DNA of 64,000 nt from Arachnopeziza araneosa (taxonomy: Eukaryota; Ascomycota; Leotiomycetes; Helotiales; Arachnopezizaceae): contig QYAI01000064.1 in the NCBI GenBank assembly GCA_003988855.1, positions 124,001 to 188,000 of the forward strand. The letters are read 5' to 3'. Numbering within the stretch: position 1 is the stretch's first letter; each line of letters begins with the position of its first letter. Below, piece by piece: positions 48,606 through 58,689 of this stretch. The translations under genes were made by a program, and so were the position numbers. The notes beneath the pieces are model-generated. The model saw nothing but the letters and a program-made list of their open reading frames with translations, ran no database searches and was not told the origin of the DNA.

Positions 48606-50240
48606 ATGGCAACACCAGCACAAGAAAATCAAGGCGACAAGCTGAATGCGGATATTTGGTTTCTGATCCTTGGAATTGTACTCGAGTTTCGCGCTGCGGA
48701 CACAATTATCATGCAAATTTGCTCATCAATACCCTAGGCTGGTGCTGTACATTGGAGCAATATCGAATATCAGATTATAAAGCCATGGGCATATCAAAGT
48801 CGTTTGATTTCAAGGATATTTGATGCAGCTCTCAAACCGCACGTTTATACTTGCGTGGGCCTAGCTGCTCCCCCTGCCCAATTGGAGGAAAAGCTAGATA
48901 AGAACTCTAAAGCATCACAAAAGTTCGTTGCAAGTTCGCTATTTTGTGGACATCCTTGAGGGCGGGAAAGTTTTGACATTGTTTAGGGAGTATTCAACGA
49001 TTTACAAAAACTTTATGCTTGAACCCCGAATATAACCCTCCAATTCAAAAGATTCTCGCGGAACTAGTTGGAAAATGCAACAAATTAGAAGAAGTTTAGT
49101 TTGTGCAAACCTTCTGTTATCGTACCAACATACATTGACTTTGATAGCTGGGTAAATGACAAACAAATTCAACCACATTAGCAAAAAGAAGCCGGAACTC
49201 TCGCTACAGTGTATCTAGGTGCTTTTTTATTAAAGGCGCGGAGCTACTTTGTCGAAGCCACGGAGTGAAGAATCAGAGCTCGAAGTATAAACGCCAATGA
49301 GGTTGTATCCAATAACGTCAAACAAGAAGTGATATGCGAAGACAAGAATGCTTGCGAAGCCTTACATAGATTTTCCTTTCACAGTCCTATGGGAATTGAC
49401 GGGCGACGCTCCGTAAATGCGCTACATATCAACAAGTACTCAAGACGCAATTTCACAATATTTGTTCCAACAGACGATCTATTTCCACTAATGATCGAGC
49501 TTCAACTTGAAAATTACTATTGGTCTCCCCATGTACAGGAAGGTATCCACCATTTGTAGGACTTTTCGTGCCTTCGAAGCATAACGCTTAAGGAAATGGA
49601 CATGATAGAGTTTTTGGAATCATTGTCTCCTCCATCGATGTCTCAACTTTGTTCTATCAAGCTCGAAGACTGTAACTTATGGGCAAATGAGGACTTTCGG
49701 GAAGTGCGCCGTGTGGATATTTTATTTCAGCAAATGATTAACCTCGAACATTTGAATATTGCATGCAGAGGATGGGGTAAAGTCTTGAACTCCGGGGTAC
49801 TACGCCACTTCGCCAGCACATTAAAGTCGCTTCATTTGAGGTCCGGCCTGGATTTTAATGATAACGAGTTAGAAATCGGGGCTAAAAATGCGAAAGAAAT
49901 TGGTTCAATCTTCACATCTCTAGAGGAGTTTGGATTGGTTTATGAAACAAGTAGTTTTCAGGTAAGTTAGTTTGAAAGTGCCCAAAGATTGTATGGGAAT
50001 CCGAGTTCTAAAACTTTCCTCTTGAAGTGTCAAATCTCTCTTCATTGTCTAAGAAGCTGATGAGTCATACATAGCAAGAAGAGTCGCTCAATCGGTTAGC
50101 TGATTTCACTTCTCTCAAGAAGCTTACGCTTTACACTTCTATGAAATTTGGGAGAGGAAGAGACTCTTTAAGTCTCGTATAGATGAGTCTGGTGTCTACC
50201 AGAAATGGGGATCTTCCAAATTTTCTAGCCCGTGGCTGAA
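48606..50240 (+). pseudogene. decayed F-box/LRR-type gene
   Basis: An ATG at 48606 opens an F-box-like start (LNADIWFLILGIV), closed by TAG after 43 codons. Further blocks in several frames have fungal LRR character: a Leu-rich piece ending at 49559, a longer one (49596-49970) with LCSIKLEDCNLW, NLEHLNIACRGW and LKSLHLRSGL, and a following weak block with LKKLTLYT near 50120. Multiple stops and frameshifts prevent a gene model. AT content is higher than in the active genes nearby. Confidence 0.6.
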
Positions 50241-51327
50241 GCAACCGGATAGAAGACTTTAAGACGATAATTTATACAGCCTTAAGCCTCTTTTGTTGCC
50301 ATAGCTAAGAATTAAGAAGTTACTTCCGCTCCCCTAGTCTAGCCTCTTGAATATGATTTTAGAATATGGGTTTCTGTTGCTGGAACCTAGTCTCTTTATC
50401 AAACAAAATATAATCGTTGTTACTCCTCCTGAGCCGTTATTTAAGATGCACTCGCTATTTGATTTCCCTTTCGCCGAATATGCACAGACGTAAACAATTC
50501 CGCGAATTCATCCGCTTCTCTACACAAATACACTAAGATCCAGAAGTGCTCCGTGTAAACATTGGTTTGGCATCTTCGATCGAAAAGGTACCAAAACCCG
50601 TTCATTCTTTCCCGATCCCAATTCCTATCCCTGTATCAAATCGAAACCAAAACCAAAACTGTCATTCCGTTCGAACCGATTTCTAGGTGACACAATTCTG
50701 TCAAGATATTTCCAAATGATGGCCTAGCGTCATATCAAGCTTCGAGCGGCGTGTCTTGAACTGAAGAGCAGAATTACAAGCTGATGTAAGAGCTTGGATG
50801 AAGATGGCTTGATTCGTGTCCAGGAAATCTAATGAAATTATGAGCTTAGTATTAGTCACTTTTGGTTGAATTTAGTTATGGTTTATCGTGAAACATTTCT
50901 GATTATTGCATACTAACACTAATGCTCTAATTAATCCCTGAAGAGACAGCCTTCCTCCATTTAACGTAAAAAAAAAACAATTCTAACTTTCATAGATAGT
51001 ATATCAATGTGTTGTGTACATGTCTTTGAAGTCCTTTGTAAACAACGCGGATGTTCTCTTGAAAAGTGATATCTTCAGCCATTCATAGAAAGCTAAAACC
51101 GAGGCCAAGCGAGTCTTGTGTAACTGTGATCCAGTCACGCCATTCAAACCACAACGCCTTGCCGGCCGCATGACGCAACATCTCACGATTTCCACAGCTT
51201 TATGATTTATCCTCGGCTGCGGGAATTTCAGTGCAGCAGTAGGCAGCAAGATGTACTTTATAAAGAGGTGTCTGGATTTTCAGTCCAACCTGTACGCAAT
51301 TTCCTCATCTTTTTCAAATCCGTCAAA
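50241..51327. other. AT-rich intergenic sequence
   Basis: No frames of interest. The composition is visibly AT-richer than the intact genes. Confidence 0.45.
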
Positions 51328-52890
51328 ATGGATGCTTTATCAATAACAACATCCATCCTAGAGATCACTGGAGCCCTCGCAGTTACCATCAAGAAGTTCA
51401 AGGAGATACGGAATGCAACTTCAGCCCTACACTCATTATCCAATGAAATCACTCATCTTACGCTCGTGCTCCACGCCGCTGAGTCTTCACTGAGATCTGG
51501 CACGCAAGGACCGCTCTTGCAAAATGACACTTATTTCATTGCTGAGCTTGGTGGAATTTTCAAGAAAACGCGGAATGTCCAGGCTCAAATAGAGCGATGG
51601 TCAGGTGTAGCAGGTAGTGATAAGCCACTACTTGACCCTAGACGGCTGGAATGGCTACTGTTAGCGTCGAAAACGAATCGATTGAAGGACGAAGTAAGAG
51701 CGCTGAGAATACAACTCACTACGATCTTGGAAGGTTCTCTAGTGTAGGTTTTCCTCCCTTACCATAATTATCACTAACGAAAAGCATAGGACCCAGATGT
51801 CACAAGCTAGACTGGAGTTGCAGGATGTCTATCTCGTTGCAGCCAAACTCCTATATAGCAACAACTTGATACGCGACATGGAGAGTACTTGCAGCAATTC
51901 ACCGAAATATTAACCCGGATCACTGAGTTCAGAACACTTGAAAGCTCTGGGGTAGTGTTGACTCCCGAAGTGGAAAATTTACGCAGTCACTCGAACATAG
52001 AACGCGAAGTGCATCATGGGGCTATTAAGAATCAAGAGCGTGCCATGAAAGCATTTCACCACAATGGTAGCATTTTGTTTGACTCGAAGCAAATGACTGC
52101 AGTTAGCGCAGTCGGAATCAGGACAGCGCAGTTCCCACGTGTTGCTTGTAAGCCATGGTGCAGCTGCATCTGCCACAACGAAAGTTCTATTCGCACTCCA
52201 TTTTTCATGGAGAGTCTTGTAGGATCGCTATTCGTAGGCTATTCTGGGATACTAAAACTGCGCCCAAAATGCAGCGAGAACTCATGTCATTTGGAAGCAC
52301 AGTCAGTGATATACGTCACGTACTTCTTCCCGGCTTGGTTTATGGCTCGAATGATTTCTTTGATGGCCACGACTACGCCCTCGGCCGGCCCTGTTGTTTC
52401 CTTGAAGACACAGCGGACGGTTCCTGGAGATGCGGAAATCTTTGTTTGTGCGAAAACTGGAAATTTGAAGAGAATGAAGTACTTGTTTGAAGAAGGACTG
52501 GCTTCTCCCCATGACGTCTCGTATACATCTGGAATCACCGCGCTTCATGTGAGCCAAATTACTTTGCTCCTTTGACGAGATATTAACAAGATTACAGTAC
52601 GCCATAAGTTACCAACAGCTCGACATCTGCACATTGCTTCTTGGGGCTAACGTAGACCCCTTTCTTGAAGATCGAAGTAGGTGGTAAGTAAATTCATATA
52701 TTCATCAAATAAACGCTGAATTTTCCAAGGACTGCAGTGGATAATGCATGTTCTAAGATATTTTCTGGTCGATTTCCACGGGGAGAAAGAGAATCAGCTG
52801 CGCCTTAGGTTTTCCGACACTGAATGTCTAGAAAGAAGAAACTTTACACCCCTGCACAAGATCGTCCTTGGGATTATCAGTCATAACCTG
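51328..52890 (+). pseudogene. STAND-type N-terminal domain plus ankyrin protein, broken
   Basis: Exon 1 (51328-51741) encodes a fungal helical N-terminal domain common at the start of NACHT and ankyrin proteins (MDALSITTSILEITGALAVT). A splice to about 51790 continues it, then a one-base frameshift near 51893 moves to the frame 51889-52575. This part has a Cys cluster (CKPWCSCICHN), a block GSLFVGYSG, a hydrophobic stretch VTYFFPAWFMARMISLM, and an ankyrin unit GDAEIFVCAKTGNLKRMKYLFEEG ending in ITALH. After an intron, YAISYQQLDICTLLLGANVDP continues, and the last recognisable block is ERRNFTPLHKIVLGI, ending near 52885. There the sequence changes to an inverted NACHT fragment. The gene is truncated and shifted, hence dead. 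Confidence 0.75.
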
Positions 52891-53187
52891 GACGATCCTT
52901 GATCCCCTTTCTTGGTATATAGATTCCACAGAGGCGAGCATGCGGTCGTAGACTCCTTCTAGGGTTTCTGGTATTTCGCGAAGTCTCCTTTTGAGAAATT
53001 GAATACTATCCTTGTGCGTCAATCCTCGGAGAAGAGAGTTGACCACGAGTGTGACCCATAGAAATACACCATCTGCTTTCCATATAATTTGCTCCATGAG
53101 GTCATTGAAATATGTTAGATGATTCTTGGCCGATGATTTAACATTGTTATTGCCATTTTGAGCCACAGTTAACAAACCACTTTGCAC
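52890..53187 (-). pseudogene. fragment of NACHT protein, region after the NTPase
   Basis: On the minus strand about 95 residues match the segment that follows the nucleotide-binding core in fungal NACHT proteins: LMEQIIWKADGVFLWVTLVV, then a helical stretch with LKRRLREIPETLEGVYDRML, then IYQERGSRIVQVM. It lacks both the upstream P-loop part and any C-terminal repeats. Orientation and content fit the missing continuation of the NACHT gene at 58.7-60.4 kb. Confidence 0.75.
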
Positions 53188-53600
53188 CTGACACTATCTA
53201 TTTTCGGCTGTCAGCCAAATTTGGTGAGCCATTTTAAGCTGACAACCACTCGGAGCTGACAGCCGCTTTCAATGCCGCCAGCTTTTTGGCACTCCCCCTT
53301 CAAGGAATTCAAACAGTCATTGTGTGATTCCGATCAAGATTTCGACAAGATTTTGATTGGTAAAATTTCAGCACAGAACAATACAATACGCACCATTGAG
53401 CGACAAGACCTGCTGCAGTAGCGGGTCAGCGATTGGCTGGCTTTGAATACTCGCGGCGATGCCCACCGATGCCACCTAGCCGCCAGGCTGGCCTTCGGCG
53501 GAGTCGATATAAACGCCTTAATCTAGTATCCACTCCAAATTCAACAAATAATTTCGCATCCATGCCCGACGAATATTGACCAAGAACCTCTTCCTTTAAA
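53188..53600. other. insert boundary with 10-bp inverted repeat
   Basis: Contains CGGCTGTCAG (about 53197) and its exact reverse complement CTGACAGCCG about 55 bp later, and further CTGACA-type pieces. It may be part of a transposon terminus. No coding feature is supported. Confidence 0.4.
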
Positions 53601-53609
53601 GGCCCTCGG

Positions 53610-54370
53610 ATATGGTCGAATAAAGCGTCTTCTGGAACGCAACAACAGTGGCAAGTTCAGCCTGACCAAGGACTTTCAGCGACAAGATTCCCCGCTATGC
53701 CATACTTTCACACACATGGGGGGCGGATGCCGAGGAGGCCATCTTCAAAGACCTGATGGATGGTACGGGCAAGAACAAGGCTGGTTATGACAAGGTCTGA
53801 TTCTGCGGGGAGCAAGCTGCTCGTGATGACCTACAACACTTCTGGGTGGACACTTGCTGTATCGATAAATCAAGTAGCGCCGAGCTTCAGGAGGCTATCA
53901 CCTCTATGTTTACCAGGTATCGCAATGCGGATAAGTGCTATGTGTATCTGACAGATGTTCTGAGCAATACCAACAATCAAAACAGATCCGAGACTTTAGA
54001 AGCGGATTTTTTTGGGGGAAACAGATGGTTTACCCGAGGCTGGACACTTCAAGAGCTTATTGCGCCGCGGTCGGTTGAATTCTTCTGCTGGAATGGCAAA
54101 CGACTTGGTAACAAGAAATCGTTGGAGGGGAGCTGCACAAGATAACGGGGATTACGGTTTCAGTTCTTCGAGGCACCCCTCTCTGAATTTAGCGTCGACG
54201 AGCGAATGTCATGGATAGAAACCGCGAGACTAAGCGTGGAGAAGACAAGGCTTATTCCCTACTAGGAATTTTCGACATCTCATGCCACTTCCCTTGGCGA
54301 GGGGAGAGTGAAGGCACTCCGCCGAACTCCAAGAAGCGATCGATAAGTCTTCAAACGCACAGGGTGGTAA
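53610..54370 (+). pseudogene. second HET-domain gene, decayed
   Basis: Starts with RLLERNNSGKFSLTKDF preceded by ATA-AAG, where HET genes usually have an ATG (compatible with G to A). After a frameshift the HET core reads DKIPRYAILSHTWGADAEEA, a TGA where relatives have Arg, FCGEQAARDDLQHFWVDTCC, MFTRYRNADKCYVYLTDV, and RWFTRGWTLQELIAP. A stop and more frameshifts follow, then DERMSW, KRGEDKAYSLLGIFDI, and a final LQEAIDKSSNAQ in a third frame. The order matches a complete short HET protein, so the whole gene was present before decay. Confidence 0.85.
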
Positions 54371-54942
54371 GTATTCAATGTTCGTTTATTCGTATTAGGC
54401 GCCTGACATAATAAAGACGTGACTAGTAGATGATAATTAGGCAATCCGCTCGATCGTCTACCGTACGCCACCGAGGCACCTTTCAATTCGTACCAGAGAC
54501 AAGAAGAACCTACCTGCGTTTGCCGTCTTGAGGATGTTTGGGCATGGGTTGGAGAACACGGCCACTGAGCTTAGAGTCACTCGGGAATCTGCAATGGGGG
54601 CAATGCAATCGTCTCCTGTGATGTACGTGAGGGATGCGAAGGTTTTTGGGGCGCAGTTCAGGGATGAGTCTGCGCTTATTGGACATGAGCAGAAGCCCAT
54701 ATGCTGTGCTGATACCGGGTTTTGGGTGGACCATAAAGAGCCAAACGAGGCGAAGGTTATCGAGTTCTCGTGCTCTGTAAATGTGGGGAATGGCAAAAAG
54801 TCAATGTATGATTGTATTAGAAAGCCCTAAAGTGGACAGCATAGACTCCAAGCCATTTTTGGGATGAGAGGAATCTTGAGGACTCTCGAGCTCAAGCCAT
54901 TCGAGATGGAAACCTCAGCTTTTCGAGACTTGGCTAATCTCT
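54371..54942. other. no clear gene; one 98-codon ORF
   Basis: A plus-strand ATG frame from 54534 to 54830 (98 aa, with a late CADTGFW and several Met) is open but unrecognised, and the opposite strand is open too. It is left unassigned. Confidence 0.3.
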
Positions 54943-55835
54943 TCATCCTCCAACACTGCCACTCGTGCCAACGAATACAACGAGAACGGCAGCATATGTT
55001 GCTGTTGTAGTGATCGTATCCTTATTATCTGTTTGGAAGATTAAACTCAAAACCAAGGCGAAGAGGACAACCGCAACAGAGACCGTGATGAGGCTCTTAG
55101 GGATTGATGGGCGCAAGACCATGACCACCATCGGTATAATCAAGGCGCATCCTCCTAAAGTTCCAATGATAAAGCGAGCTAGTGAGTCGAGGAAAGATGA
55201 ATAGACGTCGGGAAGCTCGCCTGCAGAGTAATCAGGTGGTCTAGCGCGCCTCTCGGCATCCGTCCACGAGAGAGGGCTTGGGAGATACTTCCGAAGAAAC
55301 TCGCGAACTGCGTCTTTATGTTGGGCTTTCATGGCTCGGATTGTGCGATAGGTGGTGTCGTATGGATAATTGTCCTTTTCTGGAAAAGGGGTGGCAAGAT
55401 CTTTAAAAGCGCCGTGGAGCGATATGCGAGTATTGTCTGCATAGATATGTGGGAGCTCGTTCAGCTCGGAAAAGTATCTTAGGTCACGTATAGCATCAGC
55501 TGTGCCTGTAGTGAGCTATAGTTGTACGAAATTGACAAGAGTTATCACTCACTATAGTGGTGCAACAGGCTCCGGAGGATATTCATTTGTTCGGAGGAAC
55601 TGATCTGGCTATTCTGAATATCGGCCTTGATGCGCACAATTTCGTTCAACAGATGTGTGATGTTCATCTTCTGAAGCGTTGCAAATTCTCCAATCGCGGG
55701 TTCTCCTTGCTCGTCTGCGCTGTAACGCGCAAGAGCTTCCCAATAGTCAGCGGGCCGAGCAATTCCATGTCCCCTCTTCTCGTCGGTTTGGACTCCCTTT
55801 GAATCAACAGCCTGTACTAGGTCTTTCTTATTCAT
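54943..55835 (-). CDS. DUF6594-family membrane protein
   Basis: Two minus-strand exons (55835-55553, 55505-54943) give 281 aa. The start at 55835 is the first ATG; the frame extends upstream only through a TTG. The N-terminal two-thirds are helical and polar with a probable coiled coil (LLNEIVRIKADI). The C-terminal part has the family block REFLRKYLPSPLSWTDAERR, then SSFLDSLARF and three membrane helices, ending in a short polar tail. DUF6594 proteins are abundant in filamentous ascomycetes, often near HET and NACHT genes; function unknown. Unlike its neighbours this frame is undamaged. Confidence 0.82.
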
Positions 55836-56259
55836 TCCCGCTGCTGTTCTCTCTGCCTGGCTGTATGTTGAAATCAAGACTCTTCCACTTTTCGTATAAC
55901 TACCCAAGGGATAAGAGGGGGGGTTGTCGACTTTTTTCAGCTACAGCTGTGTGCTTCGAAGCGGAAGGCGCCTAAAAACGCCGTGGAAGCCTTTCGCCCA
56001 ACCAAATCAGTTCGATATCGCCTGCACGCATGATATCTGCTGCGCCTTGCTGGGTTGTTTTCTCATAATTGATTGGAGTCTGGGGCTGAGCTCGGGCAGG
56101 GGCCATGATTGACGTGTCTAGACTGCTGAAGCTTAAGTATTAGGTTGTTCTCTCCTGCTTCACGAACACTATCCAATTTGACCTTCATCACAAACACTGC
56201 TATCTCAAAATACCTCAAGGATTTCCAACATCTGCAAGCTATCTGCTACCGAGAGTACC
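55836..56259. other. shared upstream region of two small genes
   Basis: Lies between the divergent DUF6594 gene and the 151-aa orphan gene. Nothing else is recognised. Confidence 0.4.
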
Positions 56260-56777
56260 ATGCCAAAAGCAAGGGACAGGTTTCAATACCCTTGTGCGAT
56301 CCCGTCGGGGAAAAGCCCATCCGGCTGGGGTGGTCTGACAGGAAAGCGGGTTCTTGTCTCCATAATTGCCATCCTCAGCGAAGTAGCCGACCTTATTGAA
56401 TCGCATGGTGCGGGAACCTTTCATTGGAGGAAGACTCAAAAAGAGAAACTTTGCGATGCGGTGGTGAATGGCGCAAATTCACTTACTGCGATTTTCGATG
56501 CCGCTGCAAAGAAGAGAAGGAATGTTCATTTCAAGTTTTCAAGTGAGTTGCGCTTCTGCTCTCATTTTCAAGGCCGTAAGTCACTGACATGGTATACCTA
56601 CCAGCTCCCCAGATGGCTCCTTACCGCAGTGAGATTGTTAATCACCTGAAGGTGCCACTGGAGAAAATAGCGGAGGAGAAGTCTTCTCTTACGGATAAAG
56701 ATTGTAAGACTTTCATGGAAGCCCTTGAGAAGATAATATCTGGCCTTGAAACAGAGATGCATAACTGGCTTAGGTAA
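56260..56777 (+). CDS. 151-aa hypothetical protein
   Basis: Exon 1 (56260-56542) and exon 2 (56605-56777) join across an intron with GTGAGT donor, CTGAC branch-like site and CCAG acceptor, preserving the frame. The N-terminus is basic and Gly-rich, residues ~30-50 form a hydrophobic helix (VLVSIIAILSEVADLIE), and the second exon is a charged helix (KIAEEKSSLTDKDCKTFMEA). No family is recognised. It sits among dead HET and NACHT genes and is divergent from the DUF6594 gene. A small helical protein of this kind could be a STAND-partner, but this is speculation. Confidence 0.6.
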
Positions 56778-57930
56778 AACGAGGTAGAGTTTTACGAAAT
56801 CGCGGTGAATTTCTTGGACCTCACAGTTCTTGGTGACGTCGTGACGATGGCTGAGATTTCCATAACAAGGTAAAAACAGAGAAAACACTCGTCTAGGGAC
56901 GGTGGGATTCTTCTGAAACTAGGGTATGTTTGTATCTTGAATTATACAAAATTAATACGGCTTTACTTCCCTCTTGTCTGCTTCCCTCTTTCTCCTTCTC
57001 CGGCCACGGAATAAGCCTGTGGCTCTAGCATAGTATTTCCCTCCTACTACAGTAACCAAAGTGTGTGTTTGTTCTCCTTGATATACTTAATCCACCAGCC
57101 TGCTGTTGAAAGTTCTAGCCTTGCTGCCATATGTGTTGTGAGTTCGCGTTTCGTGGTAGGTATGTAGGGTACTCCCGCAGGTTCGTCCTTGGGCCTGCAT
57201 CTGCATAGTCTTCTTGAGCCAACTGCCGTTGTGCCATCCAACTGTTCCCTCTGACCGTGTATCCTCTATCGCCACACTTCCTTCCAGGCTCGCCCACCCT
57301 CGCAGTGCTCCAAACCTTGGCTTCCTCCTTCTTTAACAACTGCCCTGCTTCTCTCGTAATCAAGCCCTCCCAACTACGTTGGCCCTTCACTGAATGCTGC
57401 CGTCAAGACGAGGGCGCACACCGTTCGAGCCCCGTCCGGTTGGTGAAAACTCAGCAACCTCACCCCAGAGGTGTCCTATCCATCCAATGCGGGCATTGCT
57501 CCCTGGACTACCATTAGCATAGATCTGAGTAGCGTACCTGCTTGCGAGGCAGGGAATTGAATGGTCGGATGGTTTTGATACCCATTTTGCCGGTAGTCCT
57601 CTGTTCTGAATAAGGCTATGCCGCAGCATTGAGAGCGAGCCCCAATACCACACAACAACCTCACCAGCTCCAGCTGAATGCGCTTGTCTCCCGGTAAATA
57701 CGGGTTCGTAGCCGGCACCACGTACAGGTGGGAGTTCGACTTTGCTAGCTCGATTCTTCGATTGCTTTCTAGAATGTGTTGCAGGGGTCTCCACAATACC
57801 AGCCAATTAAGTAATTGCGAATATCAACTAGCCACAGAACGTCAGAATCACGTACTACTTTCTAAAGACGCGTCGATAACACACTTGCACGACGCGATTC
57901 GAAGCCTACAAATCGAAAGCTTACAAACAC
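56778..57930. other. unassigned stretch, repeat-like
   Basis: From about 57047 to 57806 long minus-strand frames overlap in two frames without a start or conserved motif; they read like decayed coding DNA, perhaps part of a mobile element. A B-box-like GTTCGAGCCCCG at 57415 lacks the rest of a tRNA. Confidence 0.35.
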
Positions 57931-57934
57931 AGAA

Positions 57935-58321
57935 AAATTAACACTTATTAAATAAATATTATTAATAGATTAACGCAGCTTGCTTTCTCGAAGTAAGAAT
58001 GTACGACGTATAGCAAACTTGCTACTTAAAAGCGATTAAACTTTAGTTTAGGCAAATGCTTCTTAGTTAGCAAGTTATAAGTCTATAACTTTATACAGAA
58101 GCACGAAGCTTTAAAATCGCGATATAATCGAAATTATAACTACTAGAAAGCAAAATGCGAAGATCTTATTGCTATTCGAGCTTAGTTTTAGCTTGTATAC
58201 AATACAGTTGCTAAGTACGGCATCTTTGAAGACAATATATATAACTTTAACGAGACAAGGTTTTAAATAAAAGTTATTGCAACTGCAAAAATTATTACAG
58301 AAGCTGAAAGAAGCAATAAAC
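57935..58321 (+). mobile_element. pogo/Fot1-type transposase remnant
   Basis: Plus-strand translation with many stops retains the order of a pogo/Fot1 (DDE_1) transposase: LLL, HEALKSRYNRNYNY, KAKCEDLIAIRA, LVYNTVAKYGIFEDNIYNFN, ETRF, a stop, IKVIATAKIIT and AERSNKL. The family motif YNFDETGF, which holds the first catalytic Asp, here reads YNFNETRF, so the catalytic Asp is lost. The tract is very AT-rich with TAA/TAG stops, as expected from RIP. The element is cut at 58321 by the LTR that follows. Confidence 0.8.
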
Positions 58322-58653
58322 TGTAAGGGTTCACGATTGCACGGTCAGAACACGTGAATGATGAATCTGTTATTTCAAGAAGGTAAAGCTGAAGAGCACC
58401 AAGTGCTTGAAGCTTCCTACATATACCCTTCGTACGAGAGGAACAGTTCCTGTCGCATGGTCTTCTTTTCAATAGTCAATCAATAGTCAATCAATAGTTC
58501 TGTCGATAGTTCTATCGATAGTTCTATCGATAGTCTTTGTCGATAGTTCTGAAGATCGTTCTGTTGATCTTCATCCCTTCTATCTAAGAAATCAGGTTCT
58601 AGTGCTGCCTTAGTTCCTGCCTAGGACCTGACTACCGGGTCCAACCCGTGACA
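58322..58653. mobile_element. solo LTR of a retrotransposon
   Basis: A 332-bp unit begins TGTAAGGGTT and ends AACCCGTGACA, an imperfect terminal inverted repeat with TG...CA ends. It interrupts the pogo remnant at its 5' end. The interior has an array of CGATAGTTCT-type units (58470-58550). No matching 5-bp target duplication was found by eye and no second copy is in the window. Confidence 0.65.
58470..58550 (+). repeat. internal LTR repeat array
   Basis: About eight degenerate 8-12 bp units of AATAGTCAATC and CGATAGTTCTAT type inside the solo LTR. Confidence 0.75.
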
Positions 58654-58689
58654 TGAAGTACGTTAGCTTTTAAGGCGGCGTGATTAGGT

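Noticed and set aside
57405..57430. tRNA B-box-like GTTCGAGCCCCG
   Set aside because: No matching A box or cloverleaf upstream.
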